From Delftia tsuruhatensis (GTDB taxonomy: Bacteria > Pseudomonadota > Gammaproteobacteria > Burkholderiales > Burkholderiaceae_C): a DNA stretch of 64,000 nt. The notes below the pieces were generated by a model that was not told the DNA's origin, searched no databases, and worked only from the letters and a program-made list of their open reading frames with translations. Made by a program: the position numbers and the translations under genes. The DNA lies in NCBI RefSeq assembly GCF_903815225.1, contig NZ_LR813084.1, positions 4,798,001-4,862,000 on the forward strand, read 5' to 3'. This document shows positions 17,161-26,830 of this stretch, piece after piece; within the stretch, counting starts at the first letter, position 1, and the number at the start of each line of letters is the position of its first letter.

Positions 17161-18209
17161 GCCGGCTTGCGCACACGGGCAGCATGCACGCCGGCCTGCT
17201 GGCCCGACACCCGGGATTCGACGGCATGTTCATTGGCGGCACCCTGGCCCTGGCGTTCGGCCTGGGTGCCGTGGCCTCCCTGTCGCCCGCCCTGCTGCTC
17301 GCCATCGTGCTGGTGGATACCTGGCTGTTCGCCAATCCCCATGTGGCGGCCACCTTCACGCGGATCGGTGCCAGCATGGCCGTTGCGAAGCGGCATCGCT
17401 TTCTGCTCTTCGGCCTGCCGGTGATCGTGCTCGGCGCCGTGGTGGCGGTCTCACTGGCCTTCGAGGTCGCGGGGCTGTTCACGCTCTATTTCTTCGCACA
17501 GTGCTTTCACACCACGCGGCAGTCCTTCGGCATTGCCAGGGCCTATCGGCGTTCGTCTGCGCCGCCCTTCCAGCCGGACCGGCTGGCCCAGGCACTGATC
17601 TACCTTGTGCCTGCGTGGGGACTGCTGGCCCGTTGCGCCCAGGGCCCCGAGAGCTTCCTGGGCTACCCGATCCAGTTGCCGGCCATGCCCGCCCAGGTGG
17701 TCGATGCCGCAGGCCTCGCGGCCATCGCCTGCGGTGCAGGCTGGCTGTGGCGACAGGGCCGCGCGGCCCTGGCCGGGCAGGCCATCGACTGGCGCCACGA
17801 TGGCTTTGTGGCCTCGCATGTGTGCGTCTGCCTCGTGGCCTATGTCTGGATCACCGACATCACGCTGGGCTGGCTGGTGATCAACCTGTGGCACAACCTG
17901 CAGTACCTGCTGTTCGTCTGGGTGCAGAACATCCGCCGCGACCGGCAGGCGCAGGCCGGCCCGGCGCTGGAGACCGGCTTGTGCAGGAGCGCTGCGCGAT
18001 ACGGCGGCATCTGCCTGGTCCTGGGTGCCATGCTCTATCTGGCCATCGACCGGGCAGGCGCACAAATGCTCTGGCTGGGGCTGCCCACGGTACTGATCGC
18101 GCACTTCACCCTCAGTTTCCACCACTACCTGGTGGATGCCGTGATCTGGAGGCAGCGCGGCGCAGGGGCCCGGCGCGGGCAGGTGCGACCTTCCCATCGC
18201 AGGGCCTGA
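17157..18209 (+). CDS. Polytopic membrane protein of unknown function
   Basis: 350 aa with about eight to nine hydrophobic helices. Conserved-looking histidines occur in FFAQCFHTTRQSFGIAR, NLWHNLQYLLFVW and FTLSFHHYLVDAVIW, a His-rich pattern reminiscent of membrane diiron or haem-type enzymes, though I cannot assign a family. Its start overlaps the secreted-protein gene (ATGA), indicating translational coupling. It ends shortly before the hairpin next to tRNA-Ser. Confidence 0.68.
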   Translation: MSRLAHTGSMHAGLLARHPGFDGMFIGGTLALAFGLGAVASLSPALLLAIVLVDTWLFANPHVAATFTRIGASMAVAKRHRFLLFGLPVIVLGAVVAVSLAFEVAGLFTLYFFAQCFHTTRQSFGIARAYRRSSAPPFQPDRLAQALIYLVPAWGLLARCAQGPESFLGYPIQLPAMPAQVVDAAGLAAIACGAGWLWRQGRAALAGQAIDWRHDGFVASHVCVCLVAYVWITDITLGWLVINLWHNLQYLLFVWVQNIRRDRQAQAGPALETGLCRSAARYGGICLVLGAMLYLAIDRAGAQMLWLGLPTVLIAHFTLSFHHYLVDAVIWRQRGAGARRGQVRPSHRRA

Positions 18210-18229
18210 GCGGTCGGCGCAAACAGAAA

Positions 18230-18257
18230 CGCCCTGTGCCAGGAATAGCACAGGGCG
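18230..18257. terminator. Terminator hairpin beside tRNA-Ser
   Basis: Stem CGCCCTGTGC (18230-18239) pairs with 18248-18257 around an 8-base loop. Minus-strand transcripts read a T-rich run just after it, so it ends the tRNA-Ser transcript and may also end the plus-strand membrane-protein gene. Confidence 0.7.
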
Positions 18258-18266
18258 CAGTGTTTC

Positions 18267-18356
<90 letters not shown>

Positions 18357-18389
18357 GCAGCGTCGAAGCTGAAATTATAGCCTAAAAAT

Positions 18390-19724
<1,335 letters not shown>

Positions 19725-19849
19725 CTATCGCCATTCCGGCGCCCGGCCCCGGAGCCTTCACGCTACAGAACAGGGCGCTCGCGCCGATACAGTGGCGAGG
19801 AGCCGTGCGCGCGCCTGGGATGCGCGCGGCCATGCAGCCGGGAGCAGCC

Positions 19850-20539
19850 ATGTTTTTTGTCTTCGGTCCCAAGGGACAGATGTTTCGCGGCCCCGCCGAA
19901 CGGCTGGGACAGGTGGCGCCCGTGCGCCGCGTGCAGCGGCCCCAGGCGCTGCGCACCCGCGCGGCCGACGTGGCCGCCGGGGGCTCCACGCCCTTTCCCG
20001 CCATCCTGGCCGAACTGACCGGCCAGCCCGCGCATGAGCCGGCGCCCCGCAGACGGGATGCGGTCGACGCCTATGTCTCCACGGAAAAAGGCCCCCAGCA
20101 GCCCCGCCAGCCGCTGCACACCGTGGCCGATGTGATGAGCCGCGAAGCCGTGACGGTGGGACCTGAGGCGGGCGTCAACGATGCCTGGCGCGTGCTGGCC
20201 GAGCACGGCGTGGCCCAGGCCCCCGTGCTGGATGCGGACGGCCGCGTGGTCGGCCTGCTGCTGCGCGCCGACATGGCGCCGCTGGACCTGCTGCCCGAGC
20301 CCGGTGCGATCAAGGAGGCCATCGCGCTGGCGCGCCGCCCCGTGCACGAGGTGATGATCTCGCCCATCCCCACCGTCGCCAGGGACACGGACCTGCGCCG
20401 CGTGGCCGGCGTGCTGCTCGACACCGGCCTGCCGGGGCTGCCCGTCACCGACGACCAGGGTCTGCTGGCCGGCTTCATCAGCCGCACCGACATCCTGCGC
20501 GCCGTGGCCTCCGATCCGCCGCTGGATCTGTGGAGCTGA
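19850..20539 (+). CDS. CBS-domain protein
   Basis: 229 aa. After about 85 residues starting MFFVFGPKGQMFRGP come two CBS motifs in tandem (about residues 90-150 and 165-225; VADVMSREAVTVGPEAGVND.. and VHEVMISPIPTVARDTDLR..), which together usually bind adenine nucleotides. The start at 19850 has a GGAGC site and gives the normal N-terminus; the in-frame ATGs further upstream are less likely. No catalytic domain is attached, so it is probably a regulatory subunit. A strong hairpin follows. Confidence 0.83.
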   Translation: MFFVFGPKGQMFRGPAERLGQVAPVRRVQRPQALRTRAADVAAGGSTPFPAILAELTGQPAHEPAPRRRDAVDAYVSTEKGPQQPRQPLHTVADVMSREAVTVGPEAGVNDAWRVLAEHGVAQAPVLDADGRVVGLLLRADMAPLDLLPEPGAIKEAIALARRPVHEVMISPIPTVARDTDLRRVAGVLLDTGLPGLPVTDDQGLLAGFISRTDILRAVASDPPLDLWS

Positions 20540-20553
20540 GCTTCGGCGCCGGC

Positions 20554-20586
20554 ATGCAAAACGGGCGCCTGGCGCCCGTTTTGCAT
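20554..20586. terminator. Bidirectional terminator between CBS gene and ispH
   Basis: A 16-bp stem (ATGCAAAACGGGCGCC at 20554-20569 with 20571-20586) with flanking AAAA/TTTT runs lies between two convergent genes. Confidence 0.88.
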
Positions 20587-20606
20587 GGAGCCTCCGGACG
20601 GCGTGA

Positions 20607-21605
20607 TCAGCCGCCCGTCTCCGGCCTCTTGCGCACGGCGATCTCCAGGCCGGTGGCCGCGTCGATCTTCAGGCCCTTGGGCAGAGGGAACTTGATGGTT
20701 TCCTCGATGCCGTCCATCTTGCGCACCGACAGCGCGCCCAGCTGGCGCAGCCGTTGTATGACCTCATCGACCAGCACCTCGGGCGCCGATGCGCCAGCCG
20801 TCAGGCCCACGCGGCGCACGTCGGTGAACCATTCCTCGCGCAGCTCGCCCGCGTTGTCCACCATGTAGGCGGGCGTGCCCAGGCGGGCCGCCAGCTCACG
20901 CAGGCGGTTGCTGTTGGAGCTGGTGGGGCTGCCCACGACGATGAGCACATCCACCTGCGGCGCCAGCACCTTGACGGCATCCTGGCGGTTCTGGGTGGCA
21001 TAGCAGATGTCCTGCTGCTTGGGCTCGCGCACCTGCGGAAAACGCGCGCGGATGGCGGCCGTGATGCCCGCGGCATCGTCCACCGACAGCGTGGTCTGCG
21101 TGACCACGGCCAGCTTCTCGGTCTGGCGCGGATTGACGCGGGCCACGTCGGCCTCGTCCTCGACCAGGTGGATGCCTTCGGACAGTTGGCCCATGGTGCC
21201 CTCGACCTCGGGGTGTCCCTTGTGGCCGATCATCAGGAATTCGTAGCCTTCCCGGGCCAGCTTGGCCACCTCCACATGCACCTTGGTGACCAGCGGGCAG
21301 GTGGCGTCGAAGATGGAAAAGCCCCGGCGCCGGGCCTCCTCCTGGACAGCCTTGCTCACGCCGTGGGCGCTGAACACCAGGGTGGCGCCGGGCGGCACGT
21401 CGTCCAGCTCCTCGATGAAGATCGCGCCCTTGGCCTTGAGGTCGTTGACCACGAAGGTGTTGTGCACGATCTCGTGGCGCACGTAGATGGGTGCACCGAA
21501 CTTGGCCAGCGCCCGCTCCACGATCTCGATGGCGCGGTCCACGCCGGCGCAGAATCCCCGGGGCTCGGCCAGCAGGATTTCCTGGGGCGAGGTCGGACCC
21601 GACAC
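20607..21605 (-). CDS. ispH: 4-hydroxy-3-methylbut-2-enyl diphosphate reductase
   Basis: 332 aa 4Fe-4S enzyme (LytB) for the last step of the MEP pathway, making IPP and DMAPP. The three cluster cysteines are visible in [23 protein letters not shown] and [11 protein letters not shown], along with the VFSAHGVS and [13 protein letters not shown] substrate segments. The upstream FKBP gene ends one base before its start, so the pair is an operon; the same slpA-ispH order is common in proteobacteria. Confidence 0.97.
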   Translation of the reverse strand: MSGPTSPQEILLAEPRGFCAGVDRAIEIVERALAKFGAPIYVRHEIVHNTFVVNDLKAKGAIFIEELDDVPPGATLVFSAHGVSKAVQEEARRRGFSIFDATCPLVTKVHVEVAKLAREGYEFLMIGHKGHPEVEGTMGQLSEGIHLVEDEADVARVNPRQTEKLAVVTQTTLSVDDAAGITAAIRARFPQVREPKQQDICYATQNRQDAVKVLAPQVDVLIVVGSPTSSNSNRLRELAARLGTPAYMVDNAGELREEWFTDVRRVGLTAGASAPEVLVDEVIQRLRQLGALSVRKMDGIEETIKFPLPKGLKIDAATGLEIAVRKRPETGG

Positions 21606-21606
21606 C

Positions 21607-22077
21607 TCAGAGCACCCCGATGATCTGCACTTCGAAGGTCACCGGCTGGCCTGCCAGCGGGTGGTTGAAGTCGAACAGCACGGCGCCGTCCTCGCGCACC
21701 TGCACCACGGCGCCCGCATAGCTGCCCATGCCGTCGGGCGTGGGAAACTGCACCACGTCGCCGGCCGCGTACTGCTCGTGCGGGTCGCCCAGCTCGTTCA
21801 TGAGCTTGCGCGCCACCCACTGCACCATGTCGCCGTTGCGCTCGCCAAAGGCCTCGCCGGCCGGCATCTCGAAGGTGGTGCGCGTGCCCTCGGCCAGGCC
21901 GATCAGGCGCTGCTCGACCGCCGGCGACAGCTCGCCCGCGCCCAGCGACAGCGTGGCGGGCTTGTCGTTGAAGGTATTGATCACGTCGCCGGCCGGCCCG
22001 GACAGTCGGTAGTGCAGCGTGAGGAACGATCCGGCCTGGACAGTGGGGGTGGCCGTGGTAGAAGCGCTAGAAGTCAT
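21607..22077 (-). CDS. slpA: FKBP-type peptidyl-prolyl isomerase, SlpA/SlyD type
   Basis: 156 aa. It has an FKBP domain with an inserted chaperone flap: [18 protein letters not shown], then [22 protein letters not shown], the GEAFGERN turn and a C-terminal [18 protein letters not shown] signature of the SlyD/SlpA group. There is no His-rich metal tail as in SlyD, which favours SlpA. The start at 22077 gives the standard N-terminus after a short Thr/Ser-rich lead. It is first gene of an operon with ispH and divergent from radC. Confidence 0.9.
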   Translation of the reverse strand: MTSSASTTATPTVQAGSFLTLHYRLSGPAGDVINTFNDKPATLSLGAGELSPAVEQRLIGLAEGTRTTFEMPAGEAFGERNGDMVQWVARKLMNELGDPHEQYAAGDVVQFPTPDGMGSYAGAVVQVREDGAVLFDFNHPLAGQPVTFEVQIIGVL

Positions 22078-22172
22078 GGAGGTCCCGATAAACTGGTCCA
22101 TATTGTAGAAAAACATCCATGCCCCCACGCCCCGTGCAACAGCGCCTGCGGCGCCCTTGACCTGGCTGAACC

Positions 22173-22853
22173 ATGGCAATCAAAGATCTCCCGGCCGAGG
22201 CCAAGCCCCGCGAGAAACTCGCTGCGCGCGGCCCCTCGGCATTGTCCGACACGGAACTGCTGGCCATCGTGCTGCGCACCGGCATGGCCGGCAAGGGCGT
22301 GCTGCAGCTGGCGCAGGAGCTGCTGGAGCTGCCCGGCCAGGGCGGCCTGTCCGGGCTCTTGCAGGCAGGCTATGCCGACCTGTGCCACATCAAGGGACTG
22401 GGCCCGGCCAAGCGCGCCGAGCTGCTGGCCGTGCTGGAACTGGCGCGGCGTGCCATGGCCCAGCAACTGCGCGAGCGCCCGGCACTGACATCTCCCCAGG
22501 CCGTGGCCAGCTATGTGCAGATGCATCTGGCGGCCAGGCCCCACGAGGTGTTCGCCGTACTGTTCCTCGACGGCCAGCACCGGCTGATCGCGCTGGAGGA
22601 GATGTTTCGCGGCACGCTGACCCGCACCAGCGTCTATCCAAGAGAAGTGGCGCTGCGGGCGCTGCACCACCATGCGGGCGCGGTCATCCTGGCCCACAAC
22701 CACCCCAGCGGCCGTGTCGAGCCCAGCGCCGCCGACAGGGCCATCACCCAAAGCCTGCAGGCCGCGCTGAACCTGATCGACATCCAGGTGCTGGACCACT
22801 TGATCGTGGCACCCGGCGCCGCGCTGTCCATGGCCGAGCAGGGCCTGCTCTAG
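22173..22853 (+). CDS. radC: RadC-family JAB-domain protein
   Basis: 226 aa. An N-terminal helix-hairpin-helix region (residues about 10-80, with [19 protein letters not shown]) precedes a C-terminal JAMM/JAB metal-binding domain with [11 protein letters not shown], a downstream Ser and AADRAIT. The motif H-x-H-x(7)-S-x(2)-D is intact, so metal is probably bound. The original link of radC to DNA repair is not supported by later work; function is uncertain. Confidence 0.93.
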   Translation: MAIKDLPAEAKPREKLAARGPSALSDTELLAIVLRTGMAGKGVLQLAQELLELPGQGGLSGLLQAGYADLCHIKGLGPAKRAELLAVLELARRAMAQQLRERPALTSPQAVASYVQMHLAARPHEVFAVLFLDGQHRLIALEEMFRGTLTRTSVYPREVALRALHHHAGAVILAHNHPSGRVEPSAADRAITQSLQAALNLIDIQVLDHLIVAPGAALSMAEQGLL

Positions 22854-22909
22854 AGCGTGGCCCGCCATGGCCGCCGCCATGCCGAATTTGCGGTACAACC
22901 GGCCTCACC

Positions 22910-23569
22910 ATGACGTTGAAAGCCACGAGCCTCCAGGACCTTGCGCCGCTGCGCCGCGCGCTGGCCGAAGCCGCCGCGCAAGAGGCCCTGCTGCGACAGC
23001 AGCGCGCCGAAGCGGCGCGCCGCGCATTGGCCGAACAGAAACTGTTCGAGAACACCGTGGGTCCCGTTCATGCGCTCAAGGCCTCGCCCGCACGCCACCG
23101 CCACGCCCCCGAGCCGCCCGAGCCGCTGCCCCTGCAGCTGGAGCTGGACGAGCAGCGCGTGCTGCAGGAGGCCATGAGCGACGAGTTCGACGTCAGCACC
23201 CTGCTGGACATCGACGACCAGCTGAGCTTTCGGCGCCCCGGCATCGGGCGCGACGTCACGCACAAGCTGCGCGGCGGCCACTGGAGCATCCAGCGCCAGC
23301 TGGACCTGCACGGCCTGCGCGTGGACGAGGCCCGCGAGGCCCTGGGCCAGTTCATCCGCCTGGCCCACCGCACGGGCATACGCTGCGTGCGCGTGGTGCA
23401 TGGCAAGGGACTGGGCTCGCCGGGCAAGACCCCCGTGCTCAAGGGCCGCGTACAGCGCTGGCTGGTGCAGAAAAAGGAAGTGCTGGCCTTCGTGCAGGCC
23501 CGCCCCGTCGATGGCGGCGCGGGCGCGCTGGTGGTGCTGCTGCAGCCGGGCAAGCGCCAGCTGTATTGA
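22910..23569 (+). CDS. Smr-domain protein
   Basis: 219 aa. An N-terminal coiled coil rich in Ala/Arg/Glu (residues 10-45) and a linker precede a C-terminal Smr domain (about 130-215) with the LDLHGLRVDEAR motif and VRVVHGKGLGSPGKTPVLK. Smr domains of the MutS2 type nick DNA or cleave RNA; stand-alone proteins of this length (YdaL/SmrA-like) are common in betaproteobacteria. It follows radC by 56 bp. Confidence 0.9.
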   Translation: MTLKATSLQDLAPLRRALAEAAAQEALLRQQRAEAARRALAEQKLFENTVGPVHALKASPARHRHAPEPPEPLPLQLELDEQRVLQEAMSDEFDVSTLLDIDDQLSFRRPGIGRDVTHKLRGGHWSIQRQLDLHGLRVDEAREALGQFIRLAHRTGIRCVRVVHGKGLGSPGKTPVLKGRVQRWLVQKKEVLAFVQARPVDGGAGALVVLLQPGKRQLY

Positions 23570-23593
23570 CGGTGTCCTGCCCCGGCAAAGGGG

Positions 23594-24632
23594 TCAGTCG
23601 CCCTGGGATGACGGCAGCAGCGGCGCGCTGCCCAGCGCAGCCTGGCGCCAGGCGCGGGGACTGGCACCGAAGGCTTGCCGGAACAGGCGAGCGAAATGCG
23701 CGGCGTCGTTGAACCCCCATGCAAACGCGATCTCGCTCACCCGCCGCCCCGCCTGCCGGGGATCGGACAGCTCGCGCCGGCAGGCCTCCAGCCGCTTGTG
23801 CCACATCAGCCTCGACAGCCCCATCGGCTCGGCGCGAAACAGCCGGCCCAGGTAATCCGGCGACACGCCCAACGCCCGGGCCATGCCGGCCACGGACAGT
23901 TGCGGGTCGCGCAGATGCTCCATGAGGTACTGCCTGGCCCGCGTGACATGGAAGGACGCCATGGTGGAGGCTCCGCGCGCGTTGGCACCCGGCAGGCTGC
24001 GCAGGCCCGCCGCGATCATGCTCACGATGGACTCCGAGAAGCTGACGGCCGACGACGGGTCCTGGCTGCGCTGCAGCGTATCGACCATCGTGCCCAGCAG
24101 ATGGGCGGCCGCACAGGCTCCCGGCACGGCGACGGCGGTCAGGTCCTCAAGATCCGGCACGTGCGGCGCCAGCGCGGCGCGCGGCAGCCTCACCACGATG
24201 ACTTCGTGCGTGGGGCTGCCAAAGCACAGCTCATAGGGCCGGGATGTCTGATAGACAACGAAGTCCCCCTGCCGCACGGTGGCCTGGCGGCCCCCCTGGC
24301 TGACCAGCGCGCTGCCCGAGCGCTGGATCTGCACCAGGCAGAAGTCGCGGCCATCGCGGCCGATCAGCCGGGGGGGTGCGACGCACCTTGCGCACCGAGG
24401 AGTGCAACTGCGTCAGCTCCAGCGGACCCAGGCGGCTCAGTGCGATCTCGCCGACGATATCGCAGGATTCGGGGCGTTCACACTCCAGCGGCACATAGGC
24501 GGCACAGACCATGTCGTTCCAATAGGCGAAGCGGTCGCGGACATCGACGCTGGCCGTGCTCATGCGCGTTCTCGTCAGGGCCGAAGGCGCGGCTGCGCAC
24601 GCGTTGTCTGACAGCAGGGCATCGGTGGACAT
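23594..24632 (-). pseudogene. AraC-family regulator interrupted by a +1 shift at a seven-C tract
   Basis: Two frames together make one AraC protein. The N-terminal part runs from the ATG at 24632 to the sense-strand C7 run at 24370-24376; the C-terminal part continues in another frame to 23594. Deleting one C joins ..VRKVRRT to PRLIGRDGRDFCLVQIQRSG.., restoring the usual AraC-binding-like domain that leads into the two helix-turn-helix motifs near the end (SVAGMARALGVSPDYLGRLF and VSEIAFAWGFNDAAHFARLF). The downstream frame could also start at 24334 and yield a protein with the DNA-binding domain. It may be a sequencing error, a mutation or a slipping switch. It is divergent from the nitrilase at 24830. 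Confidence 0.82.
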
Positions 24633-24673
24633 GGGGGCCTCGCAAGGAAAAGGCAGCGGCAAGGTGCAGGCTG

Positions 24674-24697
24674 CACGCCAACCAGTCTAGTGGCGTG
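24674..24697. promoter_or_regulatory. Inverted repeat between AraC-type gene and nitrilase
   Basis: CACGCCA (24674-24680) and TGGCGTG (24691-24697) are perfect 7-bp arms separated by 10 bp, in the 197-bp divergent space. It is a candidate operator for the adjacent AraC-type regulator. Confidence 0.5.
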
Positions 24698-24829
24698 TTC
24701 CGGGGCGCTTGCTGGGTGAATCCCTGGGCGCGCAGGACGGAACCAGCCATGAAAGCGGTCGTTTCCAGCACAGCGCCTTTCGCCGCGTGCCCATACCCTT
24801 TGATCTTCATCATTGCCCTGGAGCGAACC

Positions 24830-25846
24830 ATGGCCCTCGCGCACCCGAAGTACCACGTTGCCGTCGTGCAGGCAGCGCCCGTGTGGCTGGATATGGATGC
24901 CACTGTCGACAAGTGCATCGCCCTCATCGATGAAGCCGCAGCCAGGGGCTGCAAGCTGATCGCCTTTCCCGAGACCTTCATTCCCGGCTACCCGTGGCAT
25001 ATCTGGATGGGTCCTCCGGCCTGGGCCGTGGCGCGCGGCTTCGTGCGCCGGTACTTCGACAATTCCCTGTGCTACGACAGCCCCCAGGCCGAACGGCTGC
25101 GGCAGGCGGTCCGCGCGTCAGGCATCACGGCCGTGCTCGGTCTGTCGGAACGCTGCGGCGGCTCGCTGTACATCGCGCAGTGGACCCTGGGCCCCGATGG
25201 CGAGACCATCCATCGGCGGCGCAAGGTCCGGCCCACCCACGGGGAACGCACGGTGTTCGGCGAGGGCGACGGCAGCGACCTCGCCGTGCACGACACGCCG
25301 CTGGGCCGGCTGGGCGCGCTGTGCTGCTGGGAAAACCTGCTGTCGCTCAACAAGTTCGCCATGTTCTCGCAGCATGAGCAGGTGCATGTGGCGTGCTGGC
25401 CCAGCTTCTCCACCTATGAGCCCTTCGCGCACCAGTTGGGCTGGGAAACGAACAACGCCATCAGCAAGGTGTATGCGGTGGAGGGCGGCTGCTTCGTGCT
25501 CGCGCCCTGCGCCACCATCAGCGATGCGATGGTCGAGGAGCTGTGCGACACCCCCGACAAGCGCGCGTTGACCCATGCGGGCGGCGGACATGCGGTGATC
25601 TACGGACCCGATGGCAGTGCGTTGACGGACAAGCTGCCCGAGACCCAGGAGGGCCTGCTCATCGCCGAGATCGACCTGGGCGCCATCGGCGTGGCCAAGA
25701 ATGCCATGGACCCCGTCGGCCACTATTCGCGTCCCGACGTCTACCGGTTGATGCTCAACCGCGAGCCCGGCCGGCGCGTGCAGGCCTTCTCGCTGCCGCT
25801 CACCCCCCAGGATGTCCCGATGGCGGCCGCTGCCGGCCCGGCCTGA
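24830..25846 (+). CDS. Nitrilase (paralogue 1)
   Basis: 338 aa carbon-nitrogen hydrolase that would convert a nitrile to the carboxylic acid and ammonia. The catalytic triad is complete: E48 in IAFPETFIPGYPW, K132 in HRRRKVRPTHGER, C166 in LGALCCWENLL. The GYPWHIW stretch after Glu and the length fit the aliphatic/arylacetonitrilase branch, not amidases. A LysR gene follows 33 bp later and an AraC-type gene lies divergently upstream. Two more nitrilases lie 9 kb downstream. Confidence 0.93.
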   Translation: MALAHPKYHVAVVQAAPVWLDMDATVDKCIALIDEAAARGCKLIAFPETFIPGYPWHIWMGPPAWAVARGFVRRYFDNSLCYDSPQAERLRQAVRASGITAVLGLSERCGGSLYIAQWTLGPDGETIHRRRKVRPTHGERTVFGEGDGSDLAVHDTPLGRLGALCCWENLLSLNKFAMFSQHEQVHVACWPSFSTYEPFAHQLGWETNNAISKVYAVEGGCFVLAPCATISDAMVEELCDTPDKRALTHAGGGHAVIYGPDGSALTDKLPETQEGLLIAEIDLGAIGVAKNAMDPVGHYSRPDVYRLMLNREPGRRVQAFSLPLTPQDVPMAAAAGPA

Positions 25847-25879
25847 CAATGCAGGCCACCCCCGCAACCGAGGCGGCCG

Positions 25880-26791
25880 ATGCACATCGATCAGCGCCAG
25901 CTCCAGTGCTTCCTGGAAGTCGTCAATACCGGCAGCATCAACCGCGCCGCACAGAAGCTGCATATCGCGCAGCCGGCATTGAGCCGCCGGATACAGCAGC
26001 TCGAACACGCCCTGGGCACCGAGCTGTTCGTGCGAACCAAGGCCGGCGTGGACCTGACTGCGCCCGGACAGCGCCTGTACGGGAAAGCGCAGGCCTGGCT
26101 GATGGAATTCGAGCGCCTGCAGCAATCGATGCGCCAGGAGGTGGAGCCCGGTGGCGATGTCCTGCGGCTGGGCATGGCGGCGGGCCCCATGGCATTGCTG
26201 CTGCCGCGTGTGATGGCATGGGCGGTCGAGCTGTCCCCCGGGCTGCGCCTTCGCGTCATTGAAGGCGATCGCCCCTCATTGCGAGAACAGATCTTTGCCG
26301 GACAACTGGATTTCGCCATTTCCACGGACGTCTGCCCGCAGCCCCGGATCGCACGCGAGCCGCTGTGGAAGGAGGCCCTGTTCCTGGTAGCGCCCCGCGC
26401 CACAGCCGACCGGCCGGCCCCCTTCGTCATTCCGACCAGCGACTCCGACATTGCGCGTGCGGTGGCGGATGCGGCGGCTTCGATCGGGCTGCACCCGGAC
26501 TCGGGCATCGCCGTGACGCCGACGGCCAGCGTCAAGCGGCTCATAGCGGCGGGAGGAGCCCGTTCAATCCTGCCGTTCTCGGCCGTGCACGAAGAGGCGC
26601 TGAAGGATTCCCTTCAGTTGCAGTCCATTCCAGGCGCCTTCGTGGAGCGCCATCTGATCTGGCTGAAGGACCGTCCTCGCAGCGCAGCGGCCGATGCCTT
26701 GCACGCGGCCATCCGCCATAGCGTGAGCGCCATGCTGGCAGCCACCGGCGGCGAGTGCCTTGTGCGCAGCGAGACGGCATCTGCCCCGTGA
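25880..26791 (+). CDS. LysR-family transcriptional regulator
   Basis: 303 aa. N-terminal helix-turn-helix (NTGSINRAAQKLHIAQPALSRR, residues about 16-37) is followed by a LysR effector domain with the GLRLRVIEGDRPSLREQI and GQLDFAIS segments of the NAC/CbbR-like group. It lies just after nitrilase 1 and converges with the six-gene sulfur operon, so it may control either or both. The effector is unknown. Confidence 0.9.
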   Translation: MHIDQRQLQCFLEVVNTGSINRAAQKLHIAQPALSRRIQQLEHALGTELFVRTKAGVDLTAPGQRLYGKAQAWLMEFERLQQSMRQEVEPGGDVLRLGMAAGPMALLLPRVMAWAVELSPGLRLRVIEGDRPSLREQIFAGQLDFAISTDVCPQPRIAREPLWKEALFLVAPRATADRPAPFVIPTSDSDIARAVADAAASIGLHPDSGIAVTPTASVKRLIAAGGARSILPFSAVHEEALKDSLQLQSIPGAFVERHLIWLKDRPRSAAADALHAAIRHSVSAMLAATGGECLVRSETASAP

Positions 26792-26830
26792 TGGCCCCTG
26801 CCGCGCAGTGGCCCCGCCGCGATGCGCCAT

